NCBI RefSeq assembly: GCF_041956535.1
Contig: NW_027192195.1
Span: forward strand, 474,150 to 538,149
Source: Calcarisporiella thermophila CBS 279.70
Lineage: Eukaryota; Calcarisporiellomycota
Direction: 5' to 3'
DNA length: 64,000 bases
Position 1 is the stretch's first letter, and the number at the start of each line of letters is the position of its first letter. The notes under the pieces are model-generated. The model did not search any database. It was not told where the DNA came from and was given only the letters and a program-made list of their open reading frames with translations. Made by a program: the position numbers and the translations under genes. Shown piece by piece: positions 50,233 to 62,500 of the stretch.

Positions 50233-50877
50233 TTACTTGAGCGGAATGAAACGAGAACTGTGAGTGGCACCAATACCAGGGCGACCGTGCTTAACGGGCT
50301 TGTAAGTGATGGAGAACTCAGCAAGATAGTGGCCTACCATCTCGGGCTTGATTTCGACCTGATTGAAGGTCTTTCCGTTATAAATACCCACTACGGAGCC
50401 AATCATCTCTGGCACAATGATCATGTTACGAAGATGGGTCTTCACGACGGCAGGCTTCTCGTTGGGAAGCGCCTCCTTCTTTGCCTTGCGCAGCTTCTTG
50501 ATCAGGCCCATGGGCTTGCGCTTAAGACCACGCTGGAAGCGACGGCGAGCACGAGCATGGACAAGATCCATGAGTTGCTCACTCGAGAGATCGAGGAGCT
50601 GATCGAGGTCAACACCACGGTAGGAGAACTTGCGGAACGTTCTCTTCTTCTTGAGTTCAGCAGCGTGCTGGGCGTCGTATTCGTCAGCCTAGCATAGATT
50701 AACAGACATGATCAGTCATCATGTATAGAAATAAAAGAAGGGGATAGGGGGGTGGGCGACAATCCATCCGTCAATTTGCCATCGCAAATGAAGGATAAGC
50801 GTGGAAATGCCCATCCATCCATCATTCTACTCCCACATCCCCAAGCTGTATCGCTTTCGGGATCGAACACTTACCAT
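50233..50877 (-). CDS. RPS15: 40S ribosomal protein uS19
   Basis: Exons 50875-50877 and 50233-50688; 152 residues. Exon 1 contributes only the ATG: GTAAGT follows at once, and the next exon begins GCTGACGAATAC. Reads [98 protein letters not shown]. uS19 sits in the small-subunit head near the decoding site. Head-to-head with the PHD-finger gene, 204 bp apart. Confidence 0.97.
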
Positions 50878-51081
50878 GTTGATATAATATACGTGACAGA
50901 GAGAAGGAGCCTTTCTTGTCCATCAGCGAAGAATATCTTTCGCAATATTGAAATTCCTTGGCTGCGCCAACTTTTCGTTGTTTTACTCTCGAGAGGCGCG
51001 CGTTTTTTTATTTTTTTGACACGATCTCATCTCGCAAGAGGTACTCTCTTCGAATATCATTATTCAAATAAAATCATCATA
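50878..51081. promoter_or_regulatory. short bidirectional promoter
   Basis: 204 bp between the uS19 ATG (-) and the PHD-protein ATG (+); must serve both genes' starts. Confidence 0.55.
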
Positions 51082-52517
51082 ATGGAAAACTTGCCATTGG
51101 CGGAAAATGAGAATGGGACCGTAGAGTCAGCCAATGGAGCTTCTCAAACCGTTCCAGGAGACTCTACCGGCCAAACCGAGCCCATAACCAACGCGCTACC
51201 GCTTGAACCTCGAAGTGAACTACCGGTTAGTCTTGTAGTATGTCTTTAGTCGATGGCAGCTGGGATATCTTAGCTACCTTTGCTTCTTTGAATAGCAAAC
51301 GTCGGAGGGTACGGTCGTTAAGGAACAAGATGGTAACCATGTTGAAACTCCACAGCAGTCGAAATCTAAAAAGTCAGCTAAACGGTCATCAAATAAAAAG
51401 AGAAAGAAGAGTGCCCATGATGTAATGGAATTTTGGATGGTCTGTCGATTAGTTATTTAAATAATGATTTTTTAATAGGATGACTATGATGAAGATGAAG
51501 ATGAAGACGATGAAGCCGGCGGACTTCAAACTGTAACGAAATCTGGACGGAAAGTGCAGAAACCTTCGCAGTGGGCAATCGAGTCAGCCGCAAACTCCTC
51601 AGCAAATAAATCGCGTAAAACTGGGCGGCGCCCGGAAAACGCTATTGTATGTATGATGTGCAATCGTGGTCATTCTCCAAAGGGCAACCGGATTGTACTA
51701 TGTGATGACTGCGATCGGCCCTTCCATCAGCTTTGCCACAAACCACTTATCGACGATGAGGTAGTAAATTCTGAATTGGCTGCATGGAGTTGCTCGCAAT
51801 GCTTCGTATCAAAGGGGCTCAAGAAGCCGCTTGAAACTGGTCTCCAAGGGTCAAAGCTAACGCTCGAACAAGTAATTTATCTCATTTTTTTAGATGGTCT
51901 CCCCTTTTAATATCTAATATCTCTTTTGTACCCTTCCTTTTTTTCAGAGAAAAAAGTATCTCCTATCGCTCTCGACTTATCAGCTGGTAGATCTGATTTT
52001 GAAAGCAGAGGAGGATGCTCCATTCCTTGCACTTTATCCCCCGTCGCTTAAGAGCCCTTCAAAATACTCGCAGCGACAGACACAGGAGTCTTATCTTGGC
52101 GCCAATGGATCTAGCGCCATGGCCGGAGGCATGTTCAGCCACAATCGACTTGCACACGAATACCCAGGCTCGACCTATCTTCAGCCGTCCCTTCCTCCTC
52201 CTCCTCCCTCCAACCTGATCATGGATTTTCGAGAGGGTGCATCTCACAAGATATACGGGTCCCAGCCTACGGGCAACTTCATGACCCCTTTAGAGTCCCC
52301 TGTAAGAGGTTATGACAGCATTTCTGCGGTACCACAAATGCACCCGACCGCTTCCCCCGCCACGCCCCTCCGACCTTCTTATTACACACATTCTCTACCT
52401 GGACCCACACTTAACCAACCACCTACATACTATGCAGCGCCTCCACCGGCCTCTTTCCCTCCCCAGGGCTATACTCACCTACCTCCACAGAGGCCAACTG
52501 ACAACCCATTTCCCTGA
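51082..52517 (+). CDS. PHD zinc-finger protein
   Basis: Exons 51082-51225, 51296-51421, 51479-51871, 51948-52517; 410 residues. Order: acidic/Ser N-terminus; Lys-rich nuclear signal (KSKKSAKRSSNKKRKKS); Asp/Glu run; GRKVQKPSQW; PHD finger CMMCNRGHSPKGNRIVLCDD ... CDRPFHQLCHKPLI ... WSCSQC, a complete Cys4-His-Cys3 set; a helix (KKYLLSLSTYQLVDLILKAE); then a Pro/Tyr/Ser-rich tail. Related PHD proteins in fungi act with chromatin complexes by reading histone H3 tails. The exact orthologue is not clear. Confidence 0.9.
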
Positions 52518-54100
52518 TTCTAATTTACTGAAACCGATCTGCTTCGAATAGCAATCTAGCTTTCTTTTTTTATCATTCAATTTGTTTATAATATATATAA
52601 ACTTATATATATATATATATTTGACTTCATCGATCTTATTTTTATTTCTATTACTATTTCTACTTCTACCTCTACTACTATTATTTTTATTTCTCTCTCG
52701 TATTACTTTCGTCATATTATCTCTCTTTTTCGTTCTTATAGCTTTCATTTATTTTTCTTTTTTAAACACTTGTATTTTGATTTTTCGTTTTACTCTAAAG
52801 CCGAGGATTTTTCTGTAAATCTATATATATCACCTTCAAAATTTAATTTTTATGTCGGAGATTAAGTGATTGACTAGAATAGATGAACATCTGGTGAAAA
52901 TAAATCACGGGTGGAAGGGGATGAGATGGGTGCAACTATTGAGCATCAAAGGTGTTCTCGCCTGAAAATATACGTGTATTCTACGTAATCACTTCATACG
53001 GGAAGGTTCACATACCGAAGAGCAAACCAAACTCCTTTCGATTCTTGAATTTTTAGGCTGTATCACGCAAGACGATAGAGCGGAGTAGCCTCTCTAGGCA
53101 CGGGATGACTGGAGATAATCAATACCCCAATCATTCTTTGCCAAAGAGTTGGGGCATTTCTGCTATCTTTTAATTTTCTTGCTGTTTGTGTAGCTTTTCG
53201 CCCAAAAGACTGGTTTTTGGAGATACGCTCTTCGGCGAATAGAGGAAATTGGAGCCATAGATGATCGTGCTGTCTGAGCGATAGTCCAATATGAGCCAAG
53301 GCATTTTGCATGCTGATACTTTCTATCTGCTCCGTTCTAGATCCCAGCTCAAAATCTTGCTGTGACTTAATTAATTTGGGGTTTTGTCCCCATAGTATCA
53401 AAAAAAAAAAAACGCAGCATTCGTTAGCCAACAGATAAGAGAATATCGATTGCGCAAAGCTAGTTTTAGGGGATCCGCGCCAGCTAGCCAAACTATGCAA
53501 ACAGTGTTGAAGTAATAACCAAGATACCCAATCTGGCGTTATTTTACAAGATATTAGGGTGTGATAAAACGGCTCCAAACCATTATGAAATAAACGCGGC
53601 GAGATGTTGGAGTGGCATTGGTGGAGGTAATGAAATCAAAATGCGCATATGCTTGCATATATGTGCCTTCATTATTTTCATCCTATGCAACTAGATGACA
53701 CGAAAGCTCCCATATAGAGGTTGTTTTCGGCTATTTTATGATCCATGAGGTCGAAAAAGCATTTCGGGCATGGGCACTTTGGTTTCCTCGGTCCTGTAGT
53801 CGCTTCCGCTGGGCAAAACTCTGGGAAGTGCGGGGCTGTGACCCTGCTAGAACATTTTGGTTTGGGCCGATTTCGGAAGACCTTTTCAAGTTCATTAAGA
53901 AAAACCTGCCAAATTAATTGATGGCAAAATGCGGGCTTCGATTTTTTTTGGCTTCCCCACAGTCTGATCCATCATTTTCACGTGTGCGATAAAGTCTCGT
54001 GGGGTAGGAAAACCTTATCTCGCTAATTTCACAGTCTCGTTTTCCCCAGCTTTTTTTCACTTTTATTCTCCTCTCGCTCGCTCTTTTTTTTTGTACACTA
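52518..54100. other. 1.6-kb intergenic region
   Basis: T-rich 3' flank with a TA run (52604-52620), then AT-rich spacer. A 171-residue open frame on the minus strand (53063-53578) has no recognised domain and no family support; it may be a decayed retroelement piece. Confidence 0.45.
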
Positions 54101-55989
54101 ATGGCGACGGAATTCATCACAACATTCGGCGCGGCGGTTACTGTGCCTGCTGCCTTGCTCACGTATTTTTGGCCTAATCGAGCTATTGGGTCAGACTACC
54201 GCCCCGATATCCCACACCCTCCAGAGTTTCCCTTGGTTGGAAGCTTACCGGACCTTATAGCAATGCAAGGATGCATCCACGATTTTATATCTGCGTAAAT
54301 ATCCTCAAGATCCTATGGCTTAAGAAACTTTTCTAACTTGTTCTGTGTGCAGGGCCCATCAGATCTTAGGCCAGACTTGGTATTTTTTTTTGTTTTTTCT
54401 CGCTACCCTTTCCCCTTTACTCATAGTTCTACACTCTTGGCTTGTTCGTAGGTCCTTCACTGCGCTGCTGTTCCCCCGTCAAATTATGACGATTGATGCG
54501 CGAAATGTGGAGCATGTTCTTAAAAGTAACCCTTGTTGTTTGCCTCCTTCATAGAGTAACCCAAACTCCTACTAACCTTGTCATTTTTACAGATAAATTC
54601 GAAAACTACTCGAAGGGCGATGATTTCCATACCAAAATGTTTGATATGTTCGGTGATGGCATCTTTAATGCCAATGGAGAAAAGTGGCGGTATCAGCGCA
54701 AGACTGCAAGTCATATCTTTAACGTGAAGAATTTCCGTGATTGGTTTACGGGTGTCTTCCTCGACGAGGCGAAAATTGCCTTCAAGATTCTAGACGAGCG
54801 CGCTGCTAACCTCGAAGAAATCGACTTGAACAACTTGTTCTACCGATACACGTTGGAGTCGTTCTTGAAGTAATTATCTTTCTTTTTTTTTTTTGTTTGC
54901 CGCAACTGGCTTTGCTGTAACATCGGTGCTCACTATCTTATTCCCTTGTCTCCTTCCTCTTTTCGCTTGTGTTTCTTATACCAGGATTGGGTTTGGTACT
55001 GCAATTGATGCCATGGATATGTCCAAGGATGTACAATTTGCCAAGTCCTTTGATTTTGTGCAGGTGAGCTAAACTCCTCTGCTTGTCTATTCTGCTCATT
55101 GGAACTAACTTATTTCATTGCAATTTTTAAGAGTGAGATTGGAATTCGTCAAGTTCAGCCTCTTTGGCGTATTACAGAAACCTTCTCCTCGCTCTTCTTC
55201 CCAAGCCGACGATTAAAAAAACACGTTAAGGTGGTAGACGAGTTTGCGCACAAAATCATTCAGGAGCGACGCAATAACCCAGACACGACTAAGCAAGATT
55301 TGCTCTCGCGATTTATTTTCAATACCAAAAATGAAAATGGAGAGCCTCTCAGCGACAAAGAGTTGCGCGATATTGTGCTCAACTTTATTATTGCGGGACG
55401 CGACACCACGGCAGGCACCTTGGCTTGGACATTCTACTGTCTAATGAACCACCCAGAAGTCGAAGCGAAAGTCTACGAGGAGGTGTGTTCACAGATTGGT
55501 GACAGAGACGAGCTGGAGCCGCAGGAGACCTACGAGGTGGTGAAGCGTCTCACCTACACCACCGCAGTATGGAACGAGGTGCTTCGACTCTTCCCGAGCG
55601 TGCCCTTGAACCAGAAGATGGCCATGTCCGACGATTTCCTCCCAGATGGTACGTTTGTGAAGAAGGGTGATCATGTTGTGTGGAGCTCCTACTCAATGGG
55701 TCGCAACGAGGCTATCTGGGGCCCGGATGCCAGAGAATTCAAACCAGAGCGCTGGCTCAAGGAAAATGAGCGCAAGCCATCGGCTTTCGAATGGCCCGCA
55801 TTCAATGCTGGCCCGCGAACCTGCCTTGGGCAGATGCTTGCGACCATTGAGGGCGTGCTCGTGATTGCGCTCCTCGTCAAGCGCTACCGTTTCCGCCTAG
55901 TCCCTGACCAAACTATCATGTATGCTATGAGTCTCACGCTACCCATGAAGGAGGGGATGAAGGTTATCGTGGAGAAGAGAAAACCCTAA
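54101..55989 (+). CDS. cytochrome P450 monooxygenase
   Basis: Exons 54101-54294, 54353-54379 (27 nt), 54452-54525, 54593-54869, 54985-55063, 55132-55989; 502 residues, full P450 length. N-terminal membrane anchor (FGAAVTVPAALLTYFWP), Pro-rich hinge, C-helix WRYQRKTASHIF, I-helix LNFIIAGRDTTAGTLAWTFY with the oxygen-activating Thr, K-helix ExxR in WNEVLRLFP, PERF-like FKPERWL, and the heme-binding loop FNAGPRTCLGQ with the axial Cys. Similar to microbial and plant fatty-acid omega-hydroxylase groups (CYP52/CYP86 clan) in the NFIIAGRDTTA and FNAGPR signatures. ER membrane; substrate by inference a fatty acid or alkane. Confidence 0.95.
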
Positions 55990-56593
55990 TTAGGTGTTCT
56001 GCGGAGTGCATCTCGTTTCACTTCACTAGCTTGTTTCTTTCTTTACTATTCTCTATTATTCTTATCACTATCCATATTTTAAACGTTTGTAATTCCTCTT
56101 ATATATATCTCCCAACGCTTATCGATAGGCTGAAGACCTATATAGTATACAGTAGATTTTTTCTCAATTCTTGTTTCCCGAAATTGCAAGAACCCTTGTT
56201 CAATTTCTTGTAGCTTAAATAAAATTCTTGGTAGAGTCTTCTTGCCAAAGAAAACTCTTATCTTGTTTGACTGAATATTTGGAACTGGAGTTGAGAGTTA
56301 AAGTTATGTATTGTTATTTCACTCAGTCACGTTAAGGCACTAAAGCACAATTGATCTATTGATATTAAGACTGACAATCGTTATTATGTCCGTTGGCTAA
56401 CTTAAATTTCGATGACCCAAGTAAGGTGTTCTGGGTTGAAACCAGGTATTCTACTGGTTTGTCTTTTCGCAAATAAAGATATTTTTTGATTTTGTTACGG
56501 TCTCTGTTTCAAGCAGATACTTGTATTCGTACATTTACACTGTGCTGCATTAAGAATAGGAAGTGGATAATTTACAATATATGCAAAACATCT
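55990..56593. other. convergent intergenic spacer
   Basis: Between the P450 stop and the stop of the helicase-ATPase gene; AT-rich, no gene seen. Confidence 0.55.
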
Positions 56594-59500
56594 TCAACTC
56601 ATCGATCCATAGGTTCTATTCCATTCCTCATACATGTTTAGATCTTTGTCGGAAACAGACGCACGGACTATAGAAAAAAAATCACAAGTTAGCTTTTACA
56701 ATTATGAAGTGAGAACTAAGTGAGAGTTCTTTTTACTTTGTGTAAGTGCCTCAAGGAAATCCTGGTGCTGAATCGGCCTAACATCCTCCGCTACAACATT
56801 ATTGCAATTGAGATTTAAAAATTGAAATTCAAATCACGTTATGGTTTAATAACTTACCAGAGATGCTTGTAATATCTCTGATGGATCGGATAGGACCTAG
56901 CGCAGCCTCTCTGCAAAGCCCATCCATATCCGAACCAGAGTAACCCTCTGTCAATTTCCCAATGTCCATAATTTCCTCCTCTGTTAAGGAGTGTTTTTGC
57001 CCTTGAAGGAGATTCTTCACTATACTGCATCGAGCTTCGCATTCTGGCAAGGGGATATACAAACGCTTTCGAAACCTTCTTCTTGCCGCCTCATCCAATT
57101 CTTGGGGTCGATTGGTCGCACCTACCACGAGAATACGATCCTTATCTGAGTCAGTGGTAACGCCATCGAACTGAATAAGGAACTCCGTCTTCATGCGGCG
57201 GGTCGCATCAAATTCTCCGTCTGTGCGCTGAGTAAGGAGGGAGTCGATCTCGTCGATAAATACGACAGAAGGCTGGTATACACGCGCAACCGCAAATAGG
57301 GCTCGCACCATTTTCTCTCCATCGCCAACCCACTTAGATGTAAGCGAGGAGGAGCTGATGCTGAAAAAGGTTGCGCCGGACTGGCTCGCAATACATTTGC
57401 CAATCAATGTCTTGCCCGTGCCGGGGGGACCAAATAATAGTAGGCCCTTGGGAGGGCCGCGCAGACCGTAGAAAATATCGGGTCGCATCATTGGCCAAGT
57501 AACGACTTCTTTTATGGTTTTTTTCGCGTGTTCCAGTCCAGCAATATCGTCCCATGAGACAGGCTGCGATTTGTCCATAATTTCATTTTGAATCATCTCT
57601 ATCATCCTCGGCTCAATATTGCGCAGACGCTCATCGGTGGGCTCCATGTCCTGTTCAGAAGGTTTGGACTTAGAGAGAACAGGATTACGCCGGGTGCGAT
57701 TGGTGCTTTCTTGATTGTAAAACCAATAGTCCTTCTTGAGCTGTTCAATATCATCCTCTTCTTCACATTCAGATTGCTTTAGTGGAGGAATGAATTGAGC
57801 TCCTCGCTTATTTGGGTGGGCTGCGCGTTTCCGATCCGGAGTATCCACGTCTGAAGCACTATCTCCCTGAATGACAGCACGTTTACGGCTCTCACTCAAA
57901 ACCTTCTTCATCTCCTGTCTTTCTCCTTTTTCCAATATTGCCTATTGGGTGCATGTTATTTTTTTAGAGTTAAGGAATAGTGTATCCAGAATGCAAAATA
58001 CCAGTTGCTTTGCCGTCACGAAAGGGCTTGTTGTGCCTCCAAGAGGCGCTTCTTCAGTCGGAGAGTTTTCTAATCTGGTTTTCTGCTTCTAAATACTCAG
58101 TTAGATTCTGGCAATAGATTTTTTTTTTAAAAAATAAAAGTATGCATATTTACCGCTTCATTCTGATGAGTAGTAGATTGAGTAATTTCCTGATTTTCGC
58201 TTCCAAAAATTTCCTGTTTCTTGAGATTCATATGGTGACTACTCGGGTTCTGCAAAGACATAGATGCACCTTCCAATTCTCCACTGCCTCTTTGATTTTT
58301 CAGTTTTTCAGCGTTAGGTGTATTGCGAAGATCTTGCCTGAGAGGAGATTTCTTTAGAGCAATTTGGCTTACAACTCCCCCTCTTAAATCTTGATCTTCT
58401 TCAGGCTTGTAAACGGAGTGCGTTGGTCCTTGAGCCTTGTGCTTTCGATCCTGAGGAGATCCCGACACATCTGAGATCTTACTTTGCATTGACGGGAGAG
58501 TTTGTATAGGCTGGGAATTGGGTAGCTGTGAGGAACCTTGCATCCCGCCTTCTCTCTCTTCTTCCTCCTCTTCCTGATATATTGCCCAGATAGGCCGACG
58601 CTCTGATCTCTTTGTTCTACTTGTAATCCCAGTGGAAGTAGACTGCTCTTCGTTGAGGTCACTGGAATAGTCCTCATCGTATCCTGCCTCATCGGCATTC
58701 AATGGTTCATTAAAAGATTCTTTCTCTGCTGGCTGGCTACATAGCTCCTCTTCGCTTTCCATGCTTTCAATCGCGGATCGCTCTATTTGTTGCATCTCTT
58801 GCATCAGACCGCGCATAAGATGCTCCTCAATATATCCATTGGGGAAGCCTGGAAAATAAAATATGATTTGTTGGAATTTACAACAATAGAAAGGAGGAGG
58901 GGAGATACCTTTGCAGTAATCTATAATATTTTTCCACATTTTATTCGATCGCAAGAATTCCGCATTTCCAACCAAAATAAGATGCCGACGAGCACGCGAT
59001 AAAGCTACATTGATTCTCAATGGATTGTTGGCGAAGCCGATTTGCTCAGAGCGTACACATGACAGAATTATAATCTCTCTCTCTGCGCCCTATGCAAAAT
59101 GCTTCCAGTAACGGTCAATAGCTTAAAATTGCTAATATACATACTTGAAATGCATCCACTGTGCTAACTTGAGGAAGGCCTGATTTTTTGTTAGTGCTGG
59201 TATTGCGTTCATTCCCCCCCTGTAGAGCTTTCTCGATTTTGCTTGCCTGCATTTTGTCTTGTTGGAGTTATAGAGTTAGTTACACAAATAATTATCGATG
59301 AGAGCAGTAATGAGGTTTTACAAAGAGCAATGACACCAATCTCCGAGGCTCGCACTTGTAACTCTAGGAGCCGAGTGATGATTCGAATAATTACATCTAT
59401 TTCTCTTTGATTGTACAGAGATTTGGACCCTGGATCGAGTTTTTCCTAATAAAATGGTAGAGACCAAGTCATTTTCCTTAGGTGGGACTCAATATAAATA

Positions 59501-62500
59501 AAGACTAGCTTCTTACATTGCCGGGTATATTGAGAAAACATAAAGTTGGTAGCCCGTTCACAATCGGCGACCGATTTTCGTCACTGACGCCATTCAATAG
59601 ACGCGAAGAGTAAAAGAGTGAGTTGCATACTCCCGCAATCTGTGGGTGACAGCGGTACTGGGTTCGTAACAGTATAGGCTTATGGTTCAACTATCAGAAT
59701 ATCAATGCGTTACTCCATATACATCGAGACATTCGACTGCAAGATACTCACCTCCACCAACCGATTGAATAGTGACCGATCAAGCCCCGAATCAATATTT
59801 TTCAGGTCGCATTTGGTTTGAATCGTTGGGGGAAGCTAAAAATAAGCATAGAATGAAGTTTTGCGTCCGCTATACGATAAATTTTTGCAATTTACCTGAA
59901 GTGGATCTCCCACCATAATCAAACGTTCACATCCAAAACGGCACAAAGGCACAAGAGCCATGGGTTCAGTGATTTGTGATGCCTTTTACAATTAAAAGAG
60001 AAGGTTAGTTTAAATACGGAGCATAAGTGTGTGTTCAACTTGCCTCGTCCAATATTGCAATGCGAAACTTCATATCACCAAAAATATCTAACATGGACGC
60101 CATACAAGTCGTACCTATCCATGCATTTAGTCACTCCAGCTCTAGAGCCTATTAGAGAAAAATATATACACACCAACCACCAAAGCGCGTTTAAGGAGCT
60201 GCTGATTCTCACTCTGCTTGAATCGTCGTATGGTTTCCTGTACAAGGCGACGCTCACTTGACGATATCTGGTCATCATCGAGTATAGATTTAAGTTCTTT
60301 GAGTTCTATATCCGAAAATGAAAATAAAGTCATATGGTGAGACACAATAAGTAACGTAACAAATTCATATATGTACCTTCATCACTGGATTGTCTTCGTT
60401 GAGCGGTAAAGGGTAAAATTCGTTTCGCAATCTTTTTTATACTATTAAAGAAAAAACAAAAGTAAGCGCTGGAGTCTTTAGGCGCTATAGCGATTATACC
60501 TTCCAACGCGTGCAAACTCTTCAAATTCAAGATCCAGTAGTTGTAGTAATATTCGATCCACTGCTACGTTCTATCAGTAAATATTAAGAATACCAATTTT
60601 AGGCTTCACGTATAAAAAAACTACTATACCGTTATTGAAGTTATAAGTATTTGAAAAGGGTAAGCAAATTCTTCCACGGCATCGTCGGCATCATTGTCAT
60701 TAGACTTAGTAGAGCGATGTATAAGCTGAAAAACTCTTTGCACGAAAATGACTAGCACAGCTATTAAATAGCTGAAAGAAAATTTGTTGTTCCAATATTA
60801 TTCTTTTATGATAATAGGTCTCAACTAACCTCTTGCCAGCTCCAAAAACACCTTTTTGAGATATGATTGAGTGATCTATGCTATTTTGGATGAAGAATGC
60901 AATAGCTTACCGTGAACCAGGAATATGGGGGATGGAGGTGATTCACTGTTAATTGCGGCAATAATTCCCTCAGAAAAACGCCTCAAAACGCTATTCTCCG
61001 GTATAGAGTAAGGTATTATTTCTTTATAACATCACAAGAAGAAAAATTGACACACCTGGTTTGGTCCTCGTTCAAATGGTAATCCAAAATGGTTCTTTCA
61101 ATGACATCTTGCAATCCAATTTCCATTGCTTCTTCGGCACTCATCAAAGGTAAAGTGCGACTTTTAATAGGAATAATAAGAGGAGGCTTGAATCTTCCAG
61201 GTCCTACAGGTCCAGCTAAAATATTTTGTGCATCGTGAGAATGTTTGAGTATTAGAGGCAGCAGCGGAGAATTAGTAAGGCATTCTCGAAGATTGTCTTT
61301 TATATAGGGAAGTTAGATATCAATATAAATGCATGAATATTATATCCTATACCAAGCATCATCATCTCAGCATTCACGTTGATTAGTCTAAGCGCAAATA
61401 CACGCTGGGTATTTTTCGCGAGTGATCTAGCAATCTCAGAGTCTCGAGGAAATATACATTGAATCTATATATATATGTAAAATTTGGAATCGTAACAAAA
61501 ATGCTCACTAAAAGCAAACTGTGTATAGACAATCGACTCACTTCAAGGGTAGAATCGCTAAAAGGGCCATAAAATGTGCTGCGAGCCAAAAAAGTGGACG
61601 CAGGTTCGAAATCTACAGAAGAGGAGACGACCCACATATCATCTTATGGAATGGAGGTAAACGCATGATTTTGGAGCCCAAAATTACTATATAAAAATAT
61701 CAAGAATATATACCTTTCGAGTAACTATGAGGAAATGACAGATATCAGTGTTAATATAGGTAAGCACCATATCAACTCCTAATCAATTGAAATTTACACT
61801 GAGTGATGCTCTTTTTCAGAGAGCTGCAAAAGTACAATCTCTAGCTCTACGCACACATCAGAGAATAGTTCACTCGAGTTGGGATAGCTGCTACTATCCA
61901 TATTTCGTCCAAGGGTCGGGAATATATTCTGAGGTGATGCCAATCTGTTATGTTTGAGAAATCGCTCAAAATTAAGATCAAGTGAAAACTGCTTTTTAAG
62001 TTAGATTCACCTCAAGCCGCATCCCTTATAAAAGCCCATTCCATGTGATCGGAAATAGTATTCCACATTGTTAATATTTGGCATCTTCTGCTTGTTATAT
62101 TTGTCGAAGAGCATCCGGAATTGGATCGACAAGGTATTAAGAAGTATTTGCAAGTGTTCATAGATGGCATGGGTGAATATCTCTCTATATTGTAGAGCAG
62201 ACGACTAGAAAAATATCAAGAATGTGTCAGAGAGTATTTTAATAGTATCAAATCGATGCATCATTCTCACAAAAAGGGTAGGTATTCGTGCGCGACGTAT
62301 TAAATGCTCCTTGTTCCGTACTAGTAATTCGCAATGAGAAATACTCGGAAATTCCAAGCTTAATGGGGATGATCTAAATATTCGATATAGAATAAGTTCA
62401 CTGTAATACTCCACAAGAGACTCTATGCATACTTGAAAATATTCTTCAGTGGTACCGGTGTTGGCGTTTTAATGGTATCACTAGTGTTGGAGGGGACAAG

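Noticed and set aside
50689-50874. Possible C/D snoRNA in the uS19 intron (ATGATGA next to CTGA)
   Set aside because: The C-like and D-like boxes are adjacent within a small palindrome, not at opposite ends of a 70-100 nt RNA.
53063-53578. 171-codon minus frame, Trp-rich
   Set aside because: No recognised domain, no ATG context or splice support; possibly a decayed retroelement but not enough to call a gene.
57911-57935. Stand-alone FIGNL1 start at ATG 57911
   Set aside because: It would drop the FxxA exon (58002-58088), which belongs to the FIGNL1 region by motif and splices in phase; kept only as the alternative two-gene model.
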